Shown: positions 37,524 through 49,784, counted from the stretch's first letter. The stretch is 64,000 bases of DNA from Paramecium octaurelia (GCA_905182995.1 CAJJDP010000005.1:868001-932000); one strand, 5' to 3'. Notes: a model not told the origin generated them from the letters alone. Made by a program: numbers and translations.

Positions 37524-37943
37524 ATGAGAAGAACCACATTATAATCAGAGTTGAAGTTAAATAAGAAAAAAATGTTCAATAAGGAAAATATACCCTAACC
37601 AGCGAAAACTGGAAGAAAGCATTTCGAAGATAACTAATTCTACTTACCATAAAGATAAAATGATGAGAATCCTTAAATTAAAAAAGTAAGTATCTCCCTT
37701 TAATTAAAGACAATAATGATGTTCCCTGAAAAAAAAAATGTCACTAATTATGATAACGTAATTGAACGTAAGCCATCAATTAGAATATTTTAATAACAAA
37801 CAACAAATTAAAATTTTCGACTTTGTGATAAATAATCCTAAATAACAACTAGTTCTACTAATTTCCACCCACTTCGAAGCAATTCAGCCAACATTTACTC
37901 CATTTTTAATAATGATAGAGTAAAAAACTAGAAAAAATTTTGA
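37524..37943 (+). CDS. small basic protein, about 131-139 aa
   Basis: Open frame of 140 codons from ATG 37524 to TGA 37941-37943. A possible 24-nt intron (GTAAGTATCTCC...TTAAAG) starts near 37688; its length is a multiple of three and it holds no TGA, so both forms are translatable. The product is basic and rich in N, Q, T, S, R and K, with no hydrophobic segment; probably disordered. It lies 37 bp before the next gene on the same strand. No family recognised. Confidence 0.55.
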
Positions 37944-37980
37944 ATTTTTTATATTCATTTCTTATAATAAAAATATTATT

Positions 37981-39406
37981 ATGGATTGTTTTAATTTAGT
38001 GCTTTTGGAGAAACTATTTAACAAGTATACAAAAAATGGCTGCATCGATGATCTCAAACAATGGCATGGATTTTTAGAATTTTTATATGTGAACCAATTA
38101 TTTGATCCCAACGATATGCTTAAGATTAAAGATAGCGTGATTTACTTTCCTTTAGTGTTTGAGAATCTTAAGAAAATCTTTGCAAATGCTAATATTGTAC
38201 CTGCTTTGTAAGAAATGTCAAGAGAATTAGACAAACTTTATAATTAAGTAAATGATTGCAGGACAACATTAAAAAACTGGAATTATCAAACATTTTCAGT
38301 TGAGGACATGAAATACACAACAAAAACATATGAAGAAATTGAGAAAGAATTTCAAGACTTTAAGAATGAATTCGATGATTTTGCAGGAGATGTTATTATT
38401 GTAAACTAACCTATACAATCCCTGAAAAGTGTTGTGAAATCTTTTCCAATAATTGAATCTGTATTGTATGACTGTTATCCAAGAATCCTTTGGAGTTTTT
38501 AAGTAGTAATCGAGATAAGATAGACCGAGAATATGCTAAAATCAGAGTGAAATCTGTTTAATACCGTAACTAAGCAATTAAAATATTGAAATAAGGATCA
38601 ATAAAAGTTTAAGTTGGTTATGATCATATGAACGATGCTCCAGTAGAAGTATGGTTAATACCAAAGTAAAATTAAATATTACATTAGATGTATGTGGAGA
38701 TAACAAGAATAATGTGAATTATTGAACACATTTGAAGCTCATCACGAATTGATTTTGTCTTAGTTTTTTCCAAAATATTTGGGATAAGATTTATTATCTG
38801 ATGAAAATAATTTCTAGCATTTTATGGAATTAAAGAGAGGACATACTTTAAAATACTTACTCAAGCAATCTAAAAAACCACTAACTCCTGACTACTTATT
38901 TTTTAGAACTACTATGAGATAAGTTTTTGGTGGTTTATTTGATATTTTAAGAATGACTAGATTTCATCCTGTTTTACCAATAACACTCGCAAATATCTAA
39001 GTTGGAAATGATGGAGTCTAAATTTATTTAAGAAATGTTAAATTTTCAGAATTAAGAGAAGATGATTAAAACTTAGAAGCAACTTTATTGGAAAATTTTG
39101 CCTAAATTATTATGTCTGCATTGGGAAGTAAATAAAAAAAATAATTCTTTAGTGAAGAGGGCAGATGTTGGAAAATTGGGAAAGTATTTGGATTGGAAAA
39201 ATCTATTACAAGGTTTGTTTAATGCTGAAGAAGACCATTAACTCTATAAAAGTATTTGTTTATATTATTTATCCATCATAGAGGGTGTCATTTAGTAAAG
39301 GTTAACCTTTTGTTAATTACTCAATCACGATTTATTTGATGATGAATTGTTGAGTAACTTTGAAGTGAGTGAAGTTGTTTAAAGTTATCATGATTGGATT
39401 TCCTGA
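37981..39406 (+). CDS. unknown ciliate protein, 451 aa
   Basis: Three introns (38461-38483, 38666-38687, 39128-39152) give 452 codons. The N-terminal half is helical; the middle holds KRGHTLKYLLKQSKKPLTP and RTTMRQVFGGLFDIL, a mix of helices and strands that distantly recalls a kinase-like or helical-repeat fold, without catalytic residues. No signal peptide and no membrane segment. It is followed by about 360 bp without a gene. I do not recognise the family. Confidence 0.7.
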
Positions 39407-39771
39407 ATTATTCAATTTATTTATAGAAAACATTATATTAATTCTTTAAATACATTCTCTTTCCAAATGTGATTTATATATAATTTGGTTTAATGATTTA
39501 AAAATGATTTGGAAGAAAAAAATAAGGAATGGTTGCTTAGGCATTAAGAAAAATAGTTAAACCTGAAAATAGTTACATAATCTTCAATAATTTTTTTAGA
39601 TTGATCTTCACACATCATTATTAATTAAATAAAAAAGATAAACTGTAGTAGGAAAAATTAGAATAGGTTATTTCTATTGATATCTAGATAGAGTTAGGTT
39701 TGTTGTTACTATTTCAATTTTTATTATTATTTAATTAGAATAATAAAATTACTATTTATTTATATTACAAC
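39407..39771. other. intergenic, nothing seen
   Basis: AT-rich spacer between two plus-strand genes with no sensible frame or RNA gene. Confidence 0.5.
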
Positions 39772-41531
39772 ATGGGTTCTAAGCCTTCTAAAAAACCAGA
39801 CCCTCCAAAATCTAACGAAGCTTAACTTGAAGACTAAATTCCAGTTTATAATCGACCTAAATCTCCAGATTACGGTCAATAAGCAAAAATAGAGGCTGTT
39901 GGAATTAAACCTGATGATAATATCGATAGGTACTCACATTATTTAATATAATTAAGAGAGGCAGCAAATAAGAGATAAGCCGAAAAGCAAAGAAATTCTA
40001 AGTTGGAGGGTTAATAGAAAATATAACTTCCATAAAAAAAGATAGAATAACCAAAAAAAAAATCTTAGAAATTTGTTATTTAATCAAGTTAGTAAAATAA
40101 TCACAGTTTGGATCTATCTTATGATCAATTTGTAAATGGATTGAATCAAAATGATATTAAAGAATTGGAGAGACAATTAGAGAGTGATGAATTGTCTCCT
40201 ATCAATAAAACCAATACTGAATGTATGTGTAAAATATTATCAGAGCTTAAAAATAGGCACTTGATGAGTAGAAAATAAAGGTTGCGGAATAAAAAATATG
40301 GAAATTAAAATAAAAAATTAAGAGATCTTTTAATTGGCCAGCTTAAGGTTAAGTATACATGGTTTCTGTAACCTTTAAATACAATTATCAATACAAGACC
40401 TAAAAGTTGGCAGTGACATAGCCTTTTGATAATTATGTAAACTCGATATTATCTTGGAAAAATAATGCATAATTGGGCGTATTCGAGTTTAAATTAAGAG
40501 ATGTAGACATATATAATACAGAAACAGGGGATGTTTAATAGCTTAAATTTAATGAGGTGGAGTTTATGGTTGATTATAATGGAGTTTTTGTAACTAAATC
40601 ATCTATTTTAGATTGGAGTCAAGCACGAAAGTGATTTTATTAAGAAACTTTCGTAATAGAAGAGATATTATGAAAAAGAATAAATAAAGGAAAAAATGGA
40701 TAGGGATTAATTACTTAATAATTAATTGAGCAATCTAGAAAGATTGGCTAATAATAAATTACAAGTTAAACAATCAGCGAAGCAAAAGAAATAAAAACCT
40801 GAGACAATCATTTAGAAAACTGAAAAACAATTAGAGTAATTTTGGACAAATGCATTTTAATGTTGGTATACTCTAAATGAAGACGAAGCTGAAAAAGTCT
40901 TTTATGCAGGTTAAGAATGTATAGTTTTATAAAAGAAAGAAGAGGATCCATAAAAAAAGTTAGAAACTTTTCTAATAAAGAAGTTACAAGATCCAGAATT
41001 CTTTAAGTCTTGTTTAAATTCAGTAAAAACAATAAAGGACCCATTAAAGAAATGGGGGATGTTTAGTAATGAAGAAATTTTAGAATATTTAGGTGGAGCA
41101 AAACATGTAAGAATTTTAATGCTTATTTAGAGTGTTGTATAAATATAAAAGAAAATAACCTTTCCAATTTTGGAAAAATATAAGATTGTTGAGGGTATCC
41201 TTAACAATAGCGATTTAACTCCTTTGGTTGCCAAATGGAATCAATGTAGAAAAACAGTTATAGAACATGAGAGAGACTTATTTGTAGATATTGAACATGA
41301 AAAAAAGTAAATTCTTAATTAGAATGTAGATTATTAACATTTATTTGGGATAAACAATTAGATATTAAGATGAAATTAAGATCTGAAAATATATTTGTGG
41401 AAGAACTTAACAAATTTAGAGATGAGTGCGAATTAGAATTGAAAGAAATGTTGTTCCAATTATCAACAATTCCTAATTTTCCTATGGAAAATAGACCTAA
41501 ATATAAAGAAAAATATTTCTAAATTTTATGA
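39772..41531 (+). CDS. coiled-coil protein with possible N-myristoylation signal, 563 aa
   Basis: Begins MGSKPSKKPD: glycine 2 and serine-like residues at positions 3 and 6 with basic followers fit an N-myristoylation site, suggesting membrane attachment. Introns: 23 nt at 40223-40245, whose acceptor would be CAGAG and is the only solution that keeps the frame, 22 nt at 40590-40611 and 23 nt at 41307-41329. Spliced length 564 codons. Basic coiled coils flank a globular region (PFDNYVNSILSWKNNAQLGV). The TGA stop at 41529-41531 is directly followed by the antisense stop of the next gene. Family not recognised; a ciliary or cortical role is a guess. Confidence 0.7.
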
Positions 41532-42196
41532 TCATTGAAATGAGGGTGGTTATAACTCAAGAACTCTAAAAATATTCATAAAATGTATTTGCTATGTAGG
41601 GTTGAGCGAGTAATACAATTCTGTAAAATCACTCTCATCTACAAACTTATTCTATGTCCATTTCTTCAAATAGTTTATAATCTTAAGTTTGCTTTACATT
41701 TTATCAATATCTTTTCTCAACTTTTGAATTAATGTTCTTTTGTTTTTTTCACAAAATCCCAGAGTATAATTGGATATCACTTTAGGTTTGAGAATTTAAT
41801 GCCTTGAAGGGTTACTTTCTTTTTTGAGAACATTCTCATAAGGAACTCTAACTTTTTCACCATTTCTCACCAGGACATCCAGTAATGTTTGATACTCAGT
41901 TATTAATTCATCCAATCCATCTTATATAAAGATATGTCTCTTTCTTTCACAATATATTTATTCTTACTTGCATTCAACTTAAGTACAATGGCCAATGAAA
42001 TTGAAAATGGGACAAACATAAGAAACTGAGCTTAACTCATCCTTTATAGTCTTGTGCACTCTTTCTTCTCTATTAGTATCACTCTAAGTTGTTAAGAAAT
42101 TCTTACAAGTGAACGCAATGAGGATTCGCTATCTACGCCTTCCAATTTATCACTTTTTTAGGCGAAGATCTCTCCCTCCTCATATTATAAGTCCAT
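41532..42196 (-). CDS. hypothetical protein with clustered cysteines, 213 aa
   Basis: From CAT 42194-42196 to TCA 41532-41534 with a 23-nt intron at 42084-42106; 214 codons. A patch CPIFNFIGHCTQVECKQEQ contains cysteines spaced C-X8-C-X4-C with a later C and H, loosely like a CCCH zinc finger. The N-terminus MDLQYEEGEIFAQKSD is acidic; the rest is helical. In the same frame upstream, separated by one TGA at 42218-42220, lies another coding-like stretch back to an ATG at 42295, so the true start is uncertain. The 3' end abuts the convergent gene with no base between the stop codons. Confidence 0.6.
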
Positions 42197-42561
42197 ATAT
42201 TGTATATTTAATTTTGATCAAAAGTCATAACAATAATTACCTATATAGTGATCTTTATACTCATAGATAATTTAGAACGATTTACCATTTTCCATTTTGC
42301 AGATTTAATTATGTCTGTAATTGATATATATATATGAGGTTAGTGCAAAATTCATATTAAGAACAAACTTTTTGGTAATAATAAGAGTTTTATTAATAAA
42401 TCTATTAATTGCAAGCAAATAAAAATATTATAATATTTAGCATTATTCTTCAGTTTTTACATAATTACTAACTTTTTGTTAATTTATTTTATATTATCAA
42501 TTTATTAACAGCAATGATATATATGCATCACTTACTAATTTATATTACAAATAATAAATTT
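42197..42561. other. spacer between divergent genes
   Basis: AT-rich interval that includes the in-frame upstream segment of the minus-strand gene (42221-42295) and possible 5' sequence of the following plus-strand gene. No separate gene seen. Confidence 0.45.
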
Positions 42562-43985
42562 ATGTTAAAAATTGTAGAAAAGTTAAAGGAGTTGGTTTCA
42601 CAAGAGTTGTGGATAAAGTTTTTCAATTAGATAAATGGTAGACTGATGCTTAAATTGATAATGCTGAAGTCAGTAGTTTGTAAGCTTAACAACACTATAA
42701 AGTCGTAATGATGCTAGGAATTTTGTTTGGTTACATAGGATGTTCTGAAAATAAAGTAAAATTCAATATGACAGAAGATTTAGATTATAGTCAAAAATTG
42801 ACTAATACAATATTAGCAAAGGTCGATGGCTATTATAAGCAATTGATTTTGCTTGCCTATTTATCTGAGAAAGAAACAACAAATTTAGTTTATCAACCAA
42901 TTTCATTCAATAATTTTACTATTTCAAATGACACATTCACTGAGAAATACATTATATAACACAAATTGAACCAAAACAATATATCTTTATATAGATCATT
43001 ATATAAGGTTACAGAATCAATCGATTAGGAAGGATGGTAGTAAACAATTAAGTTAGCACAAATAGATAAATACATTTTAGAGATGATGTTTAATTATGAT
43101 GATACAATTATATTTTTTCATCAATACTACCTCATAAATAAGATAAAAAACATTATTCATTACTTTCCAGTTATAGAAAATATGAATGAAAGCTATCTTT
43201 AATTGGAATAAAAGTAATAAATCTTATACAGTAATGAGACTATAATATTTTCATATCCAACAAGTTATGGGATGGTTTTAGGAATAGGTAATACAAATGT
43301 CATTGGGTAAATTTTGTAAAATTTGGAGTCTTCGTTTTTTATCAAAATATTTAAAACTGATAACTCATTTTATGTTTCAAATTATTAAAGCGTAAATGGA
43401 TAATGTGAGTGTTAGATGAATAGAATTTTGAATATCAGTTTTGATTGTGACATGCCAAGTGGAGATAATAATTACTATTCCAGTAGTTCGTGCAATTCTT
43501 TATACGTTAGAGATATTTCAACTAATAGTCAGATTAAAATCTATTTAGTAATCTACAAATAAAGAATAGATGATTCTGCCAATGCCTTAAATTTATTTAA
43601 TTTGGCATGGCCTTATTATTTAATTATAATGGTTATATTTTTAATTAATATTTTAATCATAATAAATAGAGTTAATTTGTTTACTAGAGATATTACTAAT
43701 CCTATTAAATAAGTTACATATAAAATTGATAAGATTATAAGCAATATATTTTAAATACGGATAATAAACAAGATATAGGCAGATGATATTTTAATAAAAG
43801 AAGACACTGAAGTTCAAATATTACTTCATGAGTTCTCTCGATTATTTGAATAATTAAGAAATATGAATACTTTTAATATCCAAACCTTCGAGAAAAAAGA
43901 AAAAAAGGACATCTTGCAAAAATAAAATGATAAATCTATAGAATAAATTAAGGCGTTGGTAAATAAATTTAGAGAGTCACTGTGA
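42562..43985 (+). CDS. membrane sensor-like protein (Cache/HAMP type), about 466 aa
   Basis: The body is one clear frame from about 42600 to TGA 43983-43985. The start is uncertain: ATG 42562 works only with a 23-nt GTTAAA...CAAG intron at about 42582-42604, and an in-frame ATG also lies at 42514. A large probably extracellular domain with N-glycosylation-like NxT/S sites precedes one strong membrane segment near residue 355 (YYLIIMVIFLINILIIINRV). It is followed by FTRDITNPIKQVTYKIDKI, which looks like the start of a HAMP linker, and a helical tail. This is the layout of chemosensory-type Cache receptors, which are abundant in Paramecium. The coding end overlaps the convergent gene by 9 bp. 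Confidence 0.65.
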
Positions 43986-45173
43986 TGATTTAGGCATAAA
44001 TGTATCAATTATTTCTTATCTTGAAAAGTTCTCACACCATCTAACAATACAATATTAAATTACATTTGATGATTTTTTGACTCTAAGTACTGGATAAAAT
44101 AGTTCAGTCTATTTTGGTCATTCCAAATCTAAGAAAAATCACTCAAATTTAGTAATTGCATGAATTTGTTCATTTCTGAAACTTCCACGATCTTATGCTT
44201 TTGCTTCTCTTTGTATTAGTAATTGATCTCATATTTCTCATTATCTAAATTATTAATAGAGATATTTCCTATCTCAGACTTTTTGCTAAAGGATACTCTG
44301 ATTGAATGGTCTTCATTTCCTGAATCACTTTCAATGTCAGTGCCAAAATTATCAAATTAAGGAGTGTCTCTCACAACATTTGATTGCTACAATAGTGTAT
44401 GCTGTAAATTAGGGGAGTCATCCAAAAATTATTTATTATTCATGTGCTGATTCAAATTAATATTTGAATTGCATATGATATTTAATTTCTCACAATTGTC
44501 AATATGTTTTCTTAGATCTTTTACTTATAAATTACATGATTTATCGACAAGGTATTCATAAAAAGAAAAAAGAAGAAAAATTTAAATTAGATTAATCCAT
44601 ACTGTATTTCCAAATAGAATCATATTTAAAGTTTACAATATCTAAAATAAAAATGGATAACGAACAAATCTTCTAAATTGTTTTCTACTCTAGTTAAAAT
44701 ACTTATTGTCATCATATAAAATTTTCATCATAGTGCACTAATCTAACTAATTATAATTACATAGACTATGAATTGACATCCAATAGGAATCATAATGACA
44801 TATGGAGTACATCGATTCAAGACGCCTTCCAATATTAAGGTCACTATCACTAATAGAACCCAAATAAATTTATATCTCAAAGTATATGATGTATGATAGG
44901 TTTCCTTTACTTTCATATCAATCCAGGCTGAACTCATTAGTTTATACTAGTAAAGGAAAATGCTCATGTAAATCAAAGATTCCGTCATGGTAAGTAAACA
45001 TATTGCTTTGTTATCACCCTTTAATTACAATTGGAAAAATTACGCAGAATTAGCTATCCATATTATTTAATTATAATATTCCTTATTATCATCAATATTA
45101 CAGATTAGAACATCATTGATAATAGTAAAATAATAGATAAATAAATGTGGAGAAAAAATTAACAATTGTTCAT
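43977..45173 (-). CDS. multi-pass membrane protein, possibly GPCR-like, 375 aa
   Basis: Three 23-nt introns (45006-45028, 44738-44760, 44041-44063) give 376 codons. The N-terminal half holds about six hydrophobic helices, for example YLSIILLLSMMFQSVILMII, FIWVLLVIVTLILEG and WINLIQIFLLFSFYEYL. The C-terminal 180 residues are soluble, polar and rich in N, S, D and E. The layout suggests a seven-helix-type receptor or small transporter-like protein, but no diagnostic motif is present. The start is 22 bp past the stop of the PP2C gene upstream. The stop TCA at 43977-43979 lies inside the coding region of the convergent gene. Confidence 0.7.
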
Positions 45174-45195
45174 ATTTTAGGATTGCTATTTTAAT

Positions 45196-46701
45196 TCAAT
45201 TTAAAAATGCAACTATGCAAGTGATATCATCTATGACTTCATCTTCCTTTTTCCAAGCTTCTGTAGCCTCTTTCACTAACCTTTCTACAGCTCCCTCTGC
45301 ATCGTTTTTCAGATAATAACTGTAAACTATATCTACCACCCATTAATTATCGAGAAATCTTTCATACATATTATAAATACTCCCAAATTCCATCTGATGC
45401 AATAATAAGAAATTTGTCATTTTAAAATGTATGTTTAATTATTTCTGGAATTGAGATTACACCTACTTAAGCAGCGACATAATCTCCAAAACTTCGAGAC
45501 ATGGCCAACCCTGGAACATTTTCATCTTTTAACCAAACTCTTGCTGGACCAATTGGATTTCCTTCTTCATCTGAATATGCTTAAACTCTTCCTCCATTAG
45601 ATATTATTCTTTTCTCTTCTTTCGGTAAATCAGGCTTTTAATCATGAGATAATTCAACCACATGTAGTCCTTCCTTCTATCTACCAATAATTGCCCTTGA
45701 ATCTCCTATATTAGCACACCAACCAGTGTGTTCAACAATTATTAAGCAGACTGTAGTTGCACCACTATAAGTTATATCAATTCCTGATTAATATAACTCC
45801 TTTGTTGTTCTTTCAAATGCTTATTTAAAGATCATCTATATCATCATATCCTAATCCTTCTTTCCCATCTTATGTGATTTTAATAGCTAATCTAATATAG
45901 TAGGTAATCTTTCTTAAACGAATTATGCAACTTCATGGCCTTTGATACCATGTCCATCTGAAACTTACAATAAATACGAATTATCGATATTCCCTATTCT
46001 TTCATGAATTGCATATGAATCTTGATTTACCTTTTCTTTTTTTGTATGTAGTAATCCTGCTTAAGTTCTATTTAAATTTAATGGATATTATACTTAACTG
46101 CATATTTTGAAATTAGTCTTCTATCTGTTAATATGATATCAGGATTTGATATTGACCTATAACCTTTGAGCTGTTTGGCAGATTATTTCTTTATATACTC
46201 AATTAATTTATTAGCAATATCACTTGTAGGCTTTAGATCTCCATTGCTCATAGCTCTATTATGTATTTAGGGTGGAGATTTATGGGTTTAATTAAGCTAT
46301 TTTTGGAGACCTAGTAATTTTTGGAATTGCTTTTGAATCAAACTTTCATGATACTTAAGATTACAATCTGTTTTCTTATTTTTAACTATATTTTGTATCA
46401 ATAATCTTGAATTGGGTCTATTTTTTTTCAAATTTGCATCATTAATATCAAGAATGAATTTGCTACGAGAATTTTGCTTTTTATCCAATAACTAATTAGT
46501 ATTTTGAGAGTTAGCTCCATTTTTGATTAGAGAAATCAAATCATGAGATAAAGCTGTTGATTTTGATACTTTATTATCAGTTTTAGTAATAGTTGATATC
46601 CCAGAAGAGACTAAATATCTATTATTCTCGTAATTTAAAGTACTTATTTTTCTTTATGGGGGACTATCCTTTTTTTTAGGGTGAAGATTATGGTCGAGCA
46701 T
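45196..46701 (-). CDS. PP2C-type protein phosphatase, 485 aa
   Basis: Start CAT 46699-46701; introns 26 nt at 46068-46093 and 22 nt at 45359-45380; stop TCA 45196-45198. The N-terminal 160 residues are polar and probably disordered. The PPM/PP2C metal and phosphate motifs are all present: QDSYAIHE, LLQVSDGHGIKGHEV, SGATTVCLI, GDSRAIIG, SHDQKPD, GLAMSRSFGD, LIIASDGIWEFL and DDITCIVAF. These enzymes are Mn/Mg-dependent serine/threonine phosphatases. Another in-frame ATG at 46251 would give a shorter protein, but the upstream frame stays open and coding-like. An active enzyme is likely. Confidence 0.92.
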
Positions 46702-46810
46702 GGATAAGTTTCTATTAGCTGGCAGAGTTTATCTTCATTAATATATATTTTATAAACAGTTAGATAGAAAAAATAAGCAAATCAAAATTATTCTTGGCTA
46801 ATGCATGTTT

Positions 46811-47824
46811 TCATAACCATTTAACTCTTTTTCCTTGTTCCCAAATGCCTTTTCTATTTTCACCAGTGGCAGTGGTGTACTCTCCTTCCCCGTTCTATTT
46901 TCCATTCAACCATAATCCTGAATAGAAACGACCATCTCCCCAGTAGAAGGTGCCATATCCATGCTTTTGGTCGTTCTTATATTCACCTTCATATTTTTTG
47001 CCATCTGGCCAAGTCATAGTACCGTATCCATCCATTTTGTTGTTCTTCCATTACCCACTATAAGATTTTCCATCAAACCATGTATATTCCCCATCTCCGT
47101 GGATCTAATTTTCAAAAAACTATCCAACATACTATGACCCATCTGCAAAAAATATATGTCCATATCCATGTTTCTTACCTTCCATATATTCTCCATCATA
47201 TTTAGAACCGTCTTTCCATATTTCTATTCCTTTTCCACTTTGTTAATCATTTTTCCATTATCCTTCATAACGAGCCCCGTTTGAATGAAGATAAATACCA
47301 AATCCATCTGCCTGATCTCTTTGCCATTCTCCCTCATACTCATCTCCATCTGCATGCATTAGTTTACCTCTGCCCCAAGCGAAATTTGATTTCCATTCTC
47401 CTTCGTAAACAGAACCATCAGCCCATTAATGTCTCCCAAAACCCCATCTCTATCCTTTCATCCATTATCCTTTGTACTAGCTTCCATCGACCATTTATAT
47501 CTCAGGCAATTCCACAGGCTCTTAATTATTATCTGTTTATTTAATTAATTATTAATCTTCCACTTTTTATGGCTCGATAATACAAATTCTATTTGAGAGC
47601 GAACTTTCCTTGATAAATTATTTACTTTCCTATTTGATCATTTTTTTCCTTACAGAATGTCCTCTATAATGTGCTTATATTTTAATAATTGAAGTTATTT
47701 TCTCTTGAAATTCAGTCACTCTTCTATCTTCGGTAGTTAATGCATGATTAATCTCAGTTATTATTTATTTTTCCACTACTTAATTATCATCTTTTTTGCA
47801 ACATAATATTGAGCATGGACCCAT
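46811..47824 (-). CDS. MORN-repeat protein with IQ motif, 337 aa
   Basis: Intronless, 338 codons, CAT 47822-47824 to TCA 46811-46813. The N-terminus [11 protein letters not shown] has a glycine at position 2 and a cysteine cluster, typical of myristoylation/palmitoylation, so membrane association is likely. [17 protein letters not shown] is an IQ calmodulin-binding motif. Nine 23-residue MORN repeats follow, from QYKGQWMKGQRWGFG to [15 protein letters not shown], each with YxGxW...GxG spacing. MORN proteins scaffold membranes to the cytoskeleton, for example in the ciliate cortex and cilia. Its start lies 16 bp after the stop of the gene upstream. Confidence 0.93.
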
Positions 47825-47840
47825 GAAGTTTATAAAATAA

Positions 47841-49055
47841 TCAATTATCAATAATAATTTATTTCAATAATTTAAATTACTCATCATAAGCGACAATATA
47901 TTTTAATTTATCAAATTACTTGATATATCCAACAGTTTTATTTGTTGTAGTATTCTTCCCTTTATCATAAATTTGTTCTTATACAAATCTTTTCTCACTC
48001 ATTCTCCATTTCATAATATGTTACCATCGCATTTAAGTAATCCAAGTTGCAATTCCTGGTGTTGTAACTGTAAATGATACTTGCTTAGCAAGGACAATAA
48101 CCTTTTTTTATTTATTTAAAATCATTTCTATTTCATTTAAAGAAGAATTAAGTAGTTATGAATGAGAATCTTCATGTTATACGTCATTGCAGAATTTAAA
48201 TTCAGTATCAAAAGTAATTTCATATAATTAGAAAGAATGATCATTAATAAATTGGGTGATATACTCTAAATTGTTATTTCCATTATTTTCTATTAATTCA
48301 AACTCGCTTTGACTTTGATTTATCAATGCTTTCAGTTTAGTGATATTAGTAAAATTCTAATTCAATATTTATACCTAAATCTACGTCGTGTTATAATAAA
48401 TCTAATCTCTTCTTTAATCATCTATAAGACCCGATTAATATAAAAATGATCCGTAATATCCAATCTAATGAATTGGACTTACCCATGCATTTTCGAGCAT
48501 GATACCATCGATGTTTACCTTATATCCAACTGAATATTCAATTATTTTTGAGAATAGTGATGCCACATATTCTCTTCCATATAACATTATTTTCATGTTG
48601 TTTATTCCTTTTTTCCATACAAATTCCTGTATGAATTCCAAAATATTTATGGCAAATCCGTTCTTTCCACCACTCCCTGAAGAATAACCAACTCCAAAAG
48701 GTTAGTCAATATAAAGTACACTTACAAATTTATTATAGGAGAATGGGTGTAAGTCTAGTGATCCATTTTTTAAGGTAAATGGACCATATTTATCATAAGC
48801 ATGCAATATTGAGGAGCAACCATTATTTGTTAACATCACCCATAATTGATCAGTGTCTGTAAATTAATTATAATCCGTATGGTTTTCTTTCAAAAATATC
48901 TAATATGTATAGAATCCATTATCCAATGTTAATCTCCCAGACTCACATAAAAATGATATCTTGGTTTTAATCAGATCTTCGTAGAAGGAAGTCACATCAT
49001 ACTCATATATATATGCTCTAGCTAGTGTGAAAATTAATTATAAATAAATAAACAT
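47841..49055 (-). CDS. serine carboxypeptidase (S10) homologue lacking catalytic residues, 404 aa
   Basis: Intronless, 405 codons, with a signal peptide (MFIYLQLIFTLARAY). The fold is that of peptidase S10: LWVMLTNNGCSSILHAY, IDQPFGVGYSSGSG matching the D.P.G.G.S segment, GIMLENAWVSP matching the GN..DP segment, and a W-rich C-terminal part. The nucleophile motif GESYAG reads GREYVA here, so the serine is gone. The later aspartate motif and the final GH motif are also not recognisable. This predicts a secreted or lysosomal protein without peptidase activity. An alternative is that S10 similarity is overcalled, but the order of segments is convincing. Confidence 0.72.
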
Positions 49056-49784
49056 TATCTTTTGTTTTAATAAACATATACTCATGTGAAATCATCTGAC
49101 TTGCTCATTATGCTTTTTTATAATTAATCCTCAAAACTTTTGCGATTGTGCAAAGCTAAAAATAGATAAATATATTACCTGCTTTCAAATTATATCGTTA
49201 CTTTTCTTTCAAAAAGTCTATCACAAATATTCTGATTAAATACTAATCTAAGCAACATAATATGATATCACAAGACAAAAATATTGTTTATAAAATAATA
49301 GGCATTGCAAATTTTTCAACTTCCAAATACATGAATACAAACGGAACAATCATCAAGCAGTAAATTAAGACGCTTCTACAAGATTGACTAATATTAAGTA
49401 CAAGTTAGAACTTTTGGTAATGATGTATTCTTTGAAAAATATCATAGAATGTATTGAAAAGAAATTACAAAGGATTTGAAGTGAAACCTTATATTTAATT
49501 CAGTTAGTTACTATCACAATTTAAAGGGATAAATAAAGCATCTTGAATTTACCTTAAACAGCATACAAGATTAAAAATATCAAATAAGCAATTAATATTC
49601 CACATTCTAATAATAACATGTAGATTGATCTGAATTAAATATCTGATACGATTTACCTTTAACGAGCAACTTCACCTGCATTTTCAGAATATTTTCCATT
49701 TTTTCTTATTAGAATAGAATCCTTCGTTTTTTTAAGTTTTTTATTCTTCTCCATAATAAAAAAATTAATATATATAATTATTAT
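49056..49784. other. spacer with unresolved plus-strand coding-like fragments
   Basis: About 730 bp. From roughly 49260 to 49560 the plus strand has stretches that read like protein in two different frames (for example NVLKRNYKGFEVKPYIQ after a possible 23-nt intron), but I could not join them to a start with ordinary introns. It may be a small broken gene or a chance open frame in AT-rich DNA. Confidence 0.35.
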
